A stretch of 64,000 bases of DNA from Rhyacichthys aspro (lineage: Eukaryota; Chordata; Actinopteri; Gobiiformes; Rhyacichthyidae), in NCBI GenBank assembly GCA_036850595.1, contig CM072168.1, positions 14,065,982 to 14,129,981 of the forward strand, in the 5' to 3' direction. Positions within the stretch are counted from its first letter, which is position 1. Each line of letters opens with the position of its first letter. The notes under the pieces are model-generated. The model worked only from the letters and a program-made list of their open reading frames with translations, was not told the DNA's origin and did no database searches. Shown here piece by piece: positions 49,101 through 62,707 of the stretch. The position numbers and the translations under genes were made by a program.

Positions 49101-52100
49101 ACAACTTGCAGGTGAACCAGGAGCATCCTAGTGATGATTTATTCCAAAGTGTCTGTTTAAATGCAAACAAATCTTACGTACTATTAATCCTTCTATCTGA
49201 GTGAAATGTCAGAAACATCTGTGTGTGCTGTTATAATTTTCTTTTAATGTTTGTTGGAACAGATCTTGTCCTGGTTGGTCAACATGCGTCACTGCGACTC
49301 CACAGACTCCACAAACATGGCAGAGGCTGAAATGGCCATCTTTAAGAGTTTATGCTCTATGTCTCCAGAACAGTGGTACAGCTTCTCACTAATGTTGGCC
49401 CGGCATCTCAATATGGAGAAGTTTATCTACAGAGTAAGGCTGCTTTCATTATGTGCTTTTGATCATCTCACAAAAAACAATTGGCTTTCAGCTTTTCCTC
49501 TTTAGAAAATGCTCTTGACATTTTCCTTAACAAAAAGTCATTTCACAAAATTGTTTTGATTCTGGAGTTTTTTGAATGAAGTCTTCTTACATGACATTTA
49601 AGACAGAGATCTGCTTTGATAGATACAGTATAATGCCTGATCTCTGAAACTCTTTTTTATTTAAAAAAATCTATTGCTGCAATGCTTACTAGATTATTAT
49701 GAATAAAATGAACAGATGCAATTGTGCCTCACAGTAGAGTTTTAACTTTTCACATTGAGCACATGCTATTTAGTATTACCAATATTTAAATATTGTGAAG
49801 CACATCCTTGACTTGAAAGGTGCATGTTTATCACTTGAACTCACTTAACTAAAAAGCACAAAGCATACACTAAATATTAAAAATATGTATATGCTAAATA
49901 TTATAGATATTATAATATTAAGGTGAATCAGGTGAAATGTCAGCCCTGTGACTAACTGGCCATTGTTCTGGGTGAACCCCGCCTAAGGCGGATAGGTTAC
50001 ATTCTCCCACAATCCCAAACTGGACTAAATGGAAGAAGATGAATGAATGAATCATAATATTCCTTTCAATATTTGCTTTCAGTTCATGTTAGATCTTAGA
50101 AGATTTTAGAAGATTTTAGAACTATTAACTGAATTTCTTTGTCTGGGAGACACTCTCAGACTTTTTCAATTGATTTTATTCAGATAAATAAGGATAAATG
50201 TTTGGCTCAATATGCCTTAAGTATCATTTAGCAACACAGAAGTTTGTATAATACAAATGATAAAACCTGCATAATCATAAAAAGAGACAGATGGAGATGG
50301 CATGTTTTTTATTTTATTTTTTTATTTTAGATGGTGTTGCCTGAGGAGATACAGAGTCTGGTGCAGACCATGCTTCATATGGCTGAAGCTGTAGTAAACA
50401 TGATGAAAGACATGGTGCCAGCCATTCGTCAGCTCCAAGAGTACTTGATATCTATTGAAGATTTCAACCTAGCGGCCAACAATGAGTTCCGCCAGGTGTG
50501 GTTCACTCTTTATGCAGCATGTGTTGTGTTCGCTTGTTCCTCTCTCTTTTGATCATCAGGCTTTAATCTAATCTAGTAGAGTTTAAATCATCATTTCTCT
50601 TTCGCTTTTCCCAGATGTCAAGAGCACAGAGGCCCACCATTTCAAGTGGGGCAACATTTGTCACCATTTCACGAGCTTTGTGCAGTCAGGGTATCCTGTC
50701 TCTATTTGGAATCGCCAAAAATCCCAAAATAGCAGTATCCGCTCCTACTTTTACTGACAGAAGCCAGAGGGAAGAAATGATTGAGAGATTCAAGATCCCA
50801 CGAAATGCCAGTAAGTATAAAAAGACTGTAGGATAAAAAATGACCCATAATATGGCCAAAAACCCTAAACAAAATCATAACATTATTTTATGTAGCCTAC
50901 ATTATAATGTATATTGTTATACATTTGAGGTCTTTCATGCTCTCTCTTTCCCTGTAGCTCCCTTTTGTACAAACATGTATCTGGACATGGTCAACACCAC
51001 AGGAGGAGCCATTGCCTGGGCTTTCCTTAAACCTATGCTCATGGGACAAATTCTCTTCACCCCTGACACACCAATGACCAGGGACATAATGAATAAGGTA
51101 TGGTATTTATAGTTTGTGTACTTAAAGAGTTTCAGATTTTCCCTCTCTCTCTATGTGTTAGCCCTGCAAATAACTGGTGATTTCCAGGGTGTACGCACCT
51201 CAAATATGCTCGGATGGGCTTTAGCCCCTGTGGTTCATTACAGGATGATTGGTTTAAAATTAGGGAATGAAATTTGACTTTGTCCCTGCTTTATACAAAT
51301 GTATGTAAGTGTATATCAGCTTGTGTAGGAAATGCAAAATTACAGATACTCCTCGGTATAGGACACATCTTTTTGTGCACATAGATTTTAGTGAGTATCT
51401 GTAACCATTTTATGTTCCCTTGTTCTGCCCCGGCCTAGGCCAACAGTACCTTGCAGGAGTTTGCAGACCTAAGACATTACTCCCAGGACTGGATTAAATC
51501 TTCTAACTACATCATGAAGTCCTCTGAAATACTCAGCCAGACTCTGCCAATGCTGCGGGTATGAAAACTGACTTCACTGCGTTGTGTCTGTTTGATTCTT
51601 TTTGCTGTGTCACTGCTGCCTGATAATAATAGATAGACATAGAGATAACCTTTGCAGAGATGCTTGATGAACTTTCTCTACACAGTTTTGTACGTATGTT
51701 TTTTTTAAATTTTGCTTTCCTTCTGACAGAATTCCCTTGGCAATGCCTTTGTGAAGAATTTCATTGAGATGCAGACTGACATTAATGTTGACACAATGCA
51801 GGAGACACTCAGCAACTTCTGTAAGCCAGCATTTGGAGTTTTAGACTTTTTTCTAATTTTTGTATCTATATTAGTCTCCTGCTTCTTGCATGTAAAAAAT
51901 TGACATTCAGAAAATGTAAGCGATTGTGTGGCGTTACAGGACACACTCATTTCGTCACAGATTTCTGATGGCACCTCTCCTTTATGTGATTATATATGTC
52001 GTTCATTTTTCCCTCATGGTCTAGCTTTGACATAAAGGTTTTTAATTAGATTACCTTGAACTGCCAGCCCATATTTCTACTTCAAGCACTATTTAACTAA

Positions 52101-55100
52101 ACAGGGCATGACTGAGAAAGACCACAACAGTTAAACAAGTAAAATTGTACATTTTCACATTGCACTTATTTTTTTTCCTATCTTTAATTACAGCAAACAT
52201 GACACTGCTGCTTGAGAAGAACAAAGATGTTCTAAATCAGATCACTACGTTATCCACTCTGATGGTGGACCTCTCCTCCTGCATCAAATTTGACCGTTAC
52301 CAAGGTTACGACACTGAAGAAGAGCTTAACATCGCTGCAGAGGAACTTGCCAAAAACCGTAATCTTTATGCAAGTAAGTAAGCTCTGGATGAAGTGGCTG
52401 GCTGGACAGTGCCCTGCTTCTTTAAACTCCCTCCTAGATTTACACAAAAATTTCTCCAGTTTCTACAAATGTAGCTTTAAGAAAAAAGTGCTGTAAATAT
52501 TGGTTGGTACAAACTGTCCTCTATTTTAAAGGTGTCATCTTCAAGCTGCCTAAAGACAGGAAGCGTAACGCCAGGGCCTCCTCCACATCTACACTTCCTC
52601 CGAAAGTCAGCTACACAATCCGCATGCACATGGACAATGTCATGCGTACCGACCGTGTCCGCGAACCCTTTTTTGTGAAGGATTCACACATCTTAGCCAG
52701 ACAGACGCTGCGTTACAATCGTGGCTTCGTTTATCTTCAGGAGACAATTGATCGGGCTATTATAGAGATCCAGACCAACCAGAAAATCACTGACCCAGCC
52801 GTCCAGCTACAACCCTTCCCATATCCCTGCTATCACCGAGATGAGTGAGTGTCCTGGATACACACATGAGCACACAAGATATGAACATGCAGTAAAAGTA
52901 TACACAGTCTGTCACTAGCACTGATGTGGAACAGTCTGTCATATCTCTCATTTGCCGCTTAGGACTGTCAGTAAGTAGAGTTTCTCAGTGTTTCATGTTG
53001 TAATTGGCGCTGTACTACATGCACGTACAGCAAGCATTGTGTTTTTGACCAGAGCCATGCATATCCTGAACAGTCTAGTCTATAGTGTTTATATTAAATA
53101 TCTATTTCAACATGGGTTTTCCATTAACATACACTTGAGTACACGCACTATAATAAATCATGCATGAACATAAGGCCTATATTGGTGCCTGTCCTGTGCA
53201 TCTAAAGACAGTGCTGATACCTCATCTTCGAAGCAAGAGCAGGCCACTATCTCAGGCTGCCTCATCACCAACTTTGAGATATGGTTACTCCTGCCTTTCC
53301 ATTGTTTTGATTTATTACTTGGCAGCACAATTTGTGATATGTGAGCTAAAATATTGCTGTGTAGCCTAATCCTAGTCCTTTGTATCAGGGTCTACATGAG
53401 ATGAGATGACAAAATATAGGCATTTATTTTGTGGAAATGATATAGGGATAAAAACATAGCTATCAGAAAACCTAAAACCGCTCTTAAGTATTGTTCCTTG
53501 CATCACAGTGTATCTGTCAGGACTGCAATAGGGCTTCTCATCTGCCTCTTGTCGACAGTGATTTGATGCTTTGCAGAAATCTGATTGACAGTTTGCCTCT
53601 CTTGATTCCCCAGATACCTGGAGGCCATCTCTTTTGTCTTTCCACTCTTGCTGATGATAGCCTGGGTACTGTTTGTGGCGGATTTTGTAAAGAAATTGGT
53701 TCATGAGAGAGAAATGAGGCTGCATGAGGTATTGTTTTTTTATGTTACATAGAACCTGTACAGCCACTCTTCTTTTCTTCTTCTGTATTGTATTACAGAT
53801 CACAGTTCTAAAGGCTGGAATGAAGGATATCAATCTCATAGCCTCAGTTAAATAGTTGTGATAAATTCAAGTGTGTTTACTACAATTTATTCAAAATCAC
53901 AAAGATAAGCTCTGCATTCTTTGAAAAGAAAAAGTTTGAGATCCAGAAATAAGATAAAATGTTCCCACTGAGATATTTAAAGTTTAAGATCATTTCTCTG
54001 ATTATTATTGTTCCCAACAGTACATGAAGATGATGGGAGTCAACCCACTCAGCCACTTCTTTGCCTGGTTCATTGAATCTGCAGCTTATTTGGTGCTGAC
54101 CATCTTCTTTCTCACCTTGGTGCTGAAGTATGGTCACATCTTGCCTCACAGTGATGGCTTCCTTCTCTTCTTGTACATGTGTGACTATGGCCTGAGCATC
54201 CTGGCCTTCACTTACTTAGTCAGCTCCTTCTTTGACAAAACTTACATCGCTGCTCTCAGTGGCAGCCTCCTGTATGTCCTCTTTTTCTTCCCTTTCATTG
54301 TGGTCATGGCGATGGAGACTCAGTTCAACTTTTCACAAAAGAGCCTCTTGGTAAGAACCCTCTTAAATATCCATGTTATATAGATACAAAATATTATGAC
54401 ATACAGATAATCACAAAAACAATATAGCTGTATAGTTGAATTCAATTTTTGTAGGACATTTGCACTAATGAATACTATCTCTTATCAATTTAATTTTTGT
54501 TTTTTACATTTTGTTTTGAACTGTGGCAACTTATGAAACATATAAAGACCACATAAGTAAAGCATACAAAAATATGTACAGACTTTGGTATTGAATCTAT
54601 GAGTATTGAAATGTTTTTTAACAAGTCTGACTATGTGTGTCTTTTTGCTTTTGCAGAGTTTGTTTTCCCCAACCTGCTTCAGTTATGCCAGTCAATATGT
54701 CACCCGGTATGAGACCCAAGGCGAAGGTATTAGTCTTAATATCTGACATGCATCAGAGAATGCTTGACAGAAAAAGGACAGAGTGTGTGGGAATCAATCA
54801 CAACCTTTTATCTGGTGTACTTCTTTAGGGATTCAGTGGAGCAACTCTTATTCCTCACCAATTGCTGGAGACACAGCTTCGTTTGGCTGGCTGTGCTGGC
54901 TGATGCTCATCGACTCCATCCTGTATTTCATCATCGGGGCTTACATCCGTATGGTCTTCCCAGGTAAAGTCACAGTGAAAAAAGTGTGTGTATAGAATGA
55001 CAATGTGGTGTAAACATATATAGCATAATTCTGATGATATTTGATGGATGAATTTATGGTAAGTATTGGGAATGGCACCAAAGGTTTACTAAAATGTTGC

Positions 55101-58100
55101 TACTCTATAACTAAGCAAAAGTGCAGTAAGTGAAGTGATCGCCTCAGTTGTTAAAGTGTTATAAACAATAGAGTCTGTAGTACTGTGTAAATGTGTTTAT
55201 TTATTTATTTATTTATATATAAAACAAAGTCTTTTCCTGCCTCATATTTTAGTCTGTTTGAATGTAAAAGTAATGTAATTATTTTTTTGATTTCAGGAAA
55301 AACAGGCATACCGGCTCCTTGGTACTTCCCCTTCAAAGCCTCATTTTGGGCAGACTTATGCTGTTGCAAAAGATCAAAAAGTAACAGCCGAGGACTCTTC
55401 TTCAGCAACATAATGCAGACGGAACAGCCTGTGTTTTCTGACAACAAGGGAAAAGGTATCACATACACTGCAATAAGAAATAGTGTCTGTTTCAGTGTTG
55501 AGTTATGAGCTATGTAACCAAATACTTTTACACACATACTGCCTCTAACTGCCTCTAATTTTTATTCGCCTGTTAGCATGATTTACTGGTTATTCTTGTC
55601 TCCATGTTTCTCCCAGGCAAGAACACTCTCTCCTCTAAGGCCGGTGAAGATTTATCAGGGCTGCCAGTGGGCGTTGCCCTTCATGGTCTCACAAAAATCT
55701 ATGGCAAGCAAGTCGCCATAGAAAATCTTAATGTTTCCTTTCACGAGGGCCATGTCACATCATTGCTTGGTCACAACGGAGCTGGCAAAACCACCACTAT
55801 GTATGTATATCGTTCTGAATTTTCACAGAATCAGCATGTGCTAAACAAATGCTTTTTGACCATTGATTTACTGAATGTGGTGTTTTTATATTTGATTTGT
55901 GCATCACTTTAATCATCTTAAGAGCTGACTGCTGACAGAGTTTGTTTTGTCCAAACCTGGCACAGAATACAAACACCACGATAGAAGCTGGCCTTCATCG
56001 GCAGCAACACTTGCATTTACATTTTTAATGTGACTCATTGCTGATACTTTCATCTCACATATTTAATGGCAGTAGGAGAAATAAAACAGTGGTGAATTTT
56101 AATTTGTAAATAAATCATTATGGTACTTATTCAATAACAACCAGTGGGAAAGAAAAGAAATCTTAACACTGAATAAAAGTATTTTAAACCTTGTCTCCTG
56201 CTATCTGCCCAGGTCTCTCCTCACCGGTCTTTTCCCACCATCATCTGGCTCTATTGAGGTTTATGGTAAAGACATGCAGGCGCACATAAATGACATCCGC
56301 AAAGACCTGGGTGTCTGTATGCAATATGACGTCCTGTTTGATCACATGACCACCAAGGAGCACCTGCTACTGTATGGCCAAATCAAGGCCCCACACTGGA
56401 CTCAGAGGCAACTCCGCGAACAAGTTCGCTCGTAAGCAGCTAACTGTCTACTACTATTACGTCTTGAGAAAACCTATTCTGGGACTGAATGAAAAACTTC
56501 AAAATTTTAATTTGTATTATCATTTAGGTGAGGTTATGTATTCACGTCGTTGACCTTTAACTTCAACTTCAGTTTAATTTATCATATATGACTTGGTTAG
56601 GTAAAAGCCTCATGAGATCACCTCTGAAAGGTTATCACAGAGAAAAAATAAGCCTTATCCTAAAGGCATGGCAACTATGCCCTTCTTTTACTTCAGACCC
56701 CCCTCTGGTTAACAGATGGGAATGATAGAACTATTATTGAGGGTTGTATACACAGAAATAGTTTGTTAACATGAGAACCATGTCAAATGCGTCCCATTGA
56801 TTCCCCCACAGGATCCTAGAGGAGACAGGCATGTATGCTCACAGGCACAAGCGGGTTGGAACCCTGTCGGGCGGCATGAAACGCAAGCTGTCAATCTCCA
56901 TCGCCTTCATAGGGGGCTCTCGCTTGGTGGTTCTGGATGAACCCACCACAGGAGTCGATCCTTGCTCCAGGCGCAGCATCTGGGACATTGTTATCCAGCA
57001 TAAAAAAGGTGAGTCTCAGAAATGAGGGGTGTACACCTTGGATCGTAACTGCATATGCCATTATAATCTTATATTACATGCCATTTTAAGGTGTTTCAAT
57101 AGATGTATCAGGTCAAATTTAAATTATACACAGTGTAATAAATAATATCATTATGTAACAATGTATTATACCCTGTTGTTTTTTGTCTGCTTTATCGTAT
57201 GGTGTTACATGTTTATAAAACACCAATATTTGTGTGGAGAACTATTACCATGATTAACCATTGCATATGACTTCTACAGCCAATGGTTAATTATAAGCAT
57301 CTTGTATGAATCCAGTACTGTTTAGTCTGGATGCATATATGATAGTATTTTTACCCAACACATTTTATAGAATAAGAATATCATGAAGATCACAAGTCTA
57401 AGAAGCTACATATGTGTTGCAGCCTCTCCAAAAGTAATATTTTAATTTAGGATCTCAAAGCATAACCACAGCAACAATAAAAGCAGGCAAGCTGCTAAAT
57501 CTATAATTGTAGCAGTGAAAAACATAGTATTTGTCCCTGGTCCAGAGTCAGAAGTAAGTGGGCTTTTAGTGCTGTCTACACAGTTTTGACAGGCTTATTT
57601 GTGTATGTTCTTCTTTGCCCTTTTAGCACTTTTCTGAAACTTCTTGCAGTTCTACAGTTCTACAGTTTTTTTGTACATATGTGTGTCTTGTTAGGTCGCA
57701 CCATTATCATGTCCACCCACCATCTGGATGAAGCCGAAGTACTAAGTGACCGTATTGCCTTCCTGGAAAGAGGTGGACTGAAATGCTGTGGCTCGCCGTT
57801 TCACTTGAAAGACCAGCTAGGCCAGGGTTACAAACTAACACTCACCAAAAAGGTAATTATTCTTTTAAATATAAATGTTTATTGAGGAAAGATAACACAA
57901 ATAAAGCAAACAAAGAAGTGGTGAGGTAGGAAGTATTCATAATAAACTATATTTTATTGCAAAATAGATTGTTTTCTTGAGTTTTATCTGTAAAAAAGCT
58001 TCATAAAATATAATACAAAAAGTTTTTACTTTAATGTCAACAACTGACATTGTGCATACCCTGGCACCCTATACACAATGATACATCTTACATTATGCAC

Positions 58101-61100
58101 AGCCAGCAAATTGCACAATTTCATACAACACTGTTGTTGAGGAGCAGGACTGCTCATGTGTAAATAAATCTTCTGTTTTATCTCCGCCACACTGGGCACA
58201 CTATTCATCGCAATAGGGTGATTTGTATCAGATAGATTGAAAACTAGAAAATGGACTAAATCCCCACGTCAGTAATGCTCTGTCGCCTGCTGCCTGCTGG
58301 CTCATACATTTTATGTTCCTCATAGTCATTGAAAGTTTCAAGAGGGAACAAAGTACAAAGACAGAAATTAGGTGATAAAATGACCAAATAAAATGGTAAC
58401 AGTGACATTACTGGTTTATATTGGTACAAGTATTTGAATCCGTCACTACTTTAGCATAAACTAGAGGCAGAGCTCTGAAGGCAATGATAGATAAAATGCA
58501 TTCTTCCTTTCCTGTTTAAAAATCTATTTCCAGATAATTTTAGAGCAGGAACATAATTTTAGGCAGATGTTTTGTAATTGAGAATGAATGTGTGTAATAT
58601 AAAAAAATAATGAATGCCATTATCTCCTAAAAACTCAGAATGGAGAATCGAAGGAGATAGACAATGCCGAACTGAAGTCATTTGTCCAAGCCCATATACC
58701 TGAAGCACGACTGAAGGAAGTCCAGGGCAGTGACCTCGTGTACTTTCTGCCCCCATTCAGCTCAACCAACGCCTCCTCATACCGCTCTCTTCTTAGTGCC
58801 CTGGACACCAACCTGGATGCCCTGCAGCTTGGATGCTATGGCATCTCTGACACAACCTTAGAAGAAGTACGCTCTTACAAATACACATACCTTAACACAG
58901 GTTTAGCTTTCCTGGCAATAGAAAGAATTGCTGTTTGTTCATTAAAATAATCGTAAATGAAAGTATCAGTATTATATGTAAATAGAGGCCATGAACCCCA
59001 AAATTTTAACAGCTTTCAGTTTGACAAGCGCAGATGTTATGCTTTATTTTGCTCTGTAGGTGTTTCTTCATTTGACACATGGTAATGCAGACTCTGTGGG
59101 TGATGGCGGTCCCCTGTCAATATCGGAAACAGTTTCTGACACAGTGTCCATAGATAGCTACCCCTCAGACTCAGATGGAAGCATTTCTGGCCTTGGTGAC
59201 AAAATCTGTAAGTCCTTAGTATATTTTACAAGTTTCTTATATCTATGTTTACCATCGTGCCATCAATAAAAAACTGTTATTATTTGTCTCATTTTAGGTT
59301 TTACTGGCTTTCCAACTGTAAGTGGTGTGAAACTGGCCTGGCAGCAAATGACAGCTCTCCTGATTAAGAGGTTCCACCACAGCCGCAGAGACTGGAAAGG
59401 CCTGATTTCACAGATCCTGCTTCCTGTCCTGTTTGTGGTATTTGCAATGGGACTTGGCACTATCAGGAGTGACTTGAGGCATTATCCCGAGTTGGAGCTC
59501 AGCCCTGCACTTTACAACATTGGACCAAGCTACTCATTCTTCAGGTTAGTGTGAAGCACAGATGACTTTTTGAACACAGTGTAATTACAGATGTTGTCAA
59601 TAACTCAAAGTGTCCCACAAGCATAAAAAATGTGTTTATTTGTTAAGGTTTGGCCTTTCTCAAAAATTAAACTCCCTGTCACCAAACAAGAGACACCAAA
59701 CCCCAAAGATCAAACAGTTTTCAAACAGTTTAATCATGAAGGTGATTACTGCACCACAGCTGTCTGATTCTGATGAAACTTTAATGAAGAGTTGATGCAT
59801 CTTGATTTGCCCAGTGGGTTTTGAATGTAAAGCAGTAGTTTGTTGAAGGACAGACTACCCTTAAGGAGAAGGAGAAAAAGCCAGTAAGTGCTCGGAGATG
59901 ATTGTGATGAGGATGGCTGAGAAGTAAGATCAAAGAGGGAGAAATTAGGAGCGTCAGTAGCTTGTGAAATGTCTTTATTCTTAAGATGTGTTGTGCATGA
60001 TCAAGGGCATATTTAGCAAAATAGAGAATACTACGGTGACAATTCATATCAGACAAGCACGGCTGTTTTCCACAGGCTCTTTTAAACTGGTAAATTGAAC
60101 ATACAGGTTAAATGGCTGTTATATGTAATGAAATACCTAATATGTTTTCTTTTATGCATTCATGTTTAATTCCTCAATCCTGCATAAAATATTTGATCTT
60201 CTAGCTGCCCTGCATTTTTTTATTAACCCCTGGCCAAATTAAACAACATATTCATCTGTTATGGTGTCTGTACAAAATTATATTTTTAATGTTCAAGCAG
60301 GATTATCCACTGAAACAATATATTGCAGCCTGGTTGCGCTTATAGTCTTTCTTGGTTGCCTGGCAACATCAAGGTGAAAACCAGGCCAAAAAGAGTTTGC
60401 CACAGCTGTTGTTATGTTGTGCTAAATATATAACACTGTTTATCTAATCATGTAATTGCTTCTCAACCTGCTTTTATAAAAAAAATGCAGAAATGTATTT
60501 TTATTTATTAATTTATTACTTCTTTCATTGCAGTAACCCAAACTCTAGCAAGCTGGCAGACACCATGTTGTCATTCCCTGGCCTTGATAATGCCTGCCTT
60601 GAGAAATCAAACAACCAGTAAGTACAACATTTAAAAATATATTTAAAAAAATATATAATCTGTGCATAGCTTGTTTAGATTGTTTTTATTGGTTTAGTTA
60701 TATTCATAAATATATATATTGTCCCATCATTTCTATGTCTGTATTACTCATTGTGTGTGTCCTGAAAGCTTTCAGCAAAGGCACTCAAATCATTGTAGGG
60801 ATCCATGAACAAGACCTTGGGGCATTTTAAACCAAACCACAAAAATGTATCAACAGGCTAAACACATGGTATTTATCACAGAACTGGCATGTTGTGCTTT
60901 TCACAACAGAAAACGTTCTTATGACAACTTTTTCTTCATCACTGCCTTGAAAAATACCAAATAAATAGATTTTATCTCTCTGAAATAATTTGGCAAATGG
61001 CAAAGTTGGAGGAGTTTATTGTCAACCAACAGACCTGAAGATATTACACAGTTGTGATGCTCATTTTTATGTCTTAGAAATGACCCTTGAATGCCTCTTT

Positions 61101-62670
61101 ACATACCTTTTGTATTACAGTAAAGCTGTATTACTCATAAACTGATCCCTCACATTTTGGCACTAGCTGCATTTTTTTGAGCATTCTTTTAATTAATTAT
61201 TAATTTGTTGTTTTTTTAAGGGTCTGCACAAGAAGCACCAGCATTTGGACCTTGAGTGGAAACAGCTCCAGCACATTTAGTACCTGTAAATGTGTCCGTG
61301 AGAAACAGGTGAGGCTGGGCCGCAAGGAATCAATATGTGTGTGTGTTTGTTTGCAACGGCATCAGGTTTTGCATTTTTATGTTCCTGCCCGCATCTGTTT
61401 TATTGTGTCATTAGTTAGTGTCATCTATCTACTGCAGGTTTGTGATGCTAGAGACTACATCCCGCCTCATAAGAAGATCTCCTCATCCCAGATTGTTTAC
61501 AACCTGACAGGCCTGAATGTGGAGAACTACCTGGTGGCCACAGCAGATGAGTACATCAGAAACAGGTTAATAAAACATTTTAATATCTTAGAAACAGCGT
61601 AACTATATTCACATTTATTAACTTTTATCTAGTGCTTGACATTACATCCCAGTTGTTTTTGTTAAGATGATTTCATCTATTCTACCCAATTGAATGTTAT
61701 GTGTTAGAGTTGATTTTAACACTTATATCCTCTGACAGCGATTTGTTCTACCGATTTTTTCATGGTGCTGCAAATAATTTCCTTCCAGTAATCAATACTG
61801 TTCTTTTGTATAATGATTCTTTCAGGTATGGCGGCTTTGATTTTGGATGGCCTCTCCCACCAAATTTACAGATGGATGTAAAAAGTGTGCCCAAAAACCG
61901 CACTCTGTCTAAGGTAAAGCAGACCATTGGATCTCTTCAGTCTATTTTATTTTAACTTAATGTGTGTATTTTGGAACATTTTAGTAATATATGCTTCCTC
62001 ATTTAAACTGAGAATCTGTAAATGCTTGCGTGGATGTAGGTCTGGTTCAACCCTGAGGGCCACCATACCATGCCGGCATACTTGAGCAGTCTCAACAACT
62101 TCATCCTACGCTCCAATCTTCCCGCGGACAAAGATCCAAGTGAATATGGTAAGTATACAAACAAACAAACCAAAAAGCTATCATCAACATGTCAGATGAA
62201 GAAATCCTGAAACTTTCTTTTTTCCAAAACTAAGACAAGGCACAATTTCATAATTTGTATTTTTTTCATTTGCATGTTTCTCCAATGGTCAGAATCAGCT
62301 TAAAAGAAATAATATTGTATTGGGTACACTGTCCATTGATACAAATGACAATGTCTTATTGAATAATCATTCAGTAAATGTAAGGGCTTGGCATGATTAA
62401 AATGATGCAAACTGATACAGGTGTTTGGGGAGCATTTGTTGACTGAATCTAAACAGAGCTGTAAACAGGGTGTTTACTCATGGTTCATTTCACTGCATTA
62501 AAGCCAGGGGGTGCTGTCTGTCCTTAGAGTCACATCACTATGCATGAGGAATACTGATGAATGCTATTCTCAGGAGAGCTTTGCTAAAGAGAATCAGGCT
62601 GGCCCACGTTTTTCTGTACTGTTTCAGCTCTGTGTATCACCCTGACCATCTGCCTGCAGGCATTAGTACA

Positions 62671-62707
<37 letters not shown>

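Noticed and set aside
62503..62515. CTCF-like string ccagggggtgctg.
   Set aside because: Partial match to the core without the flanking positions; not listed as a site.
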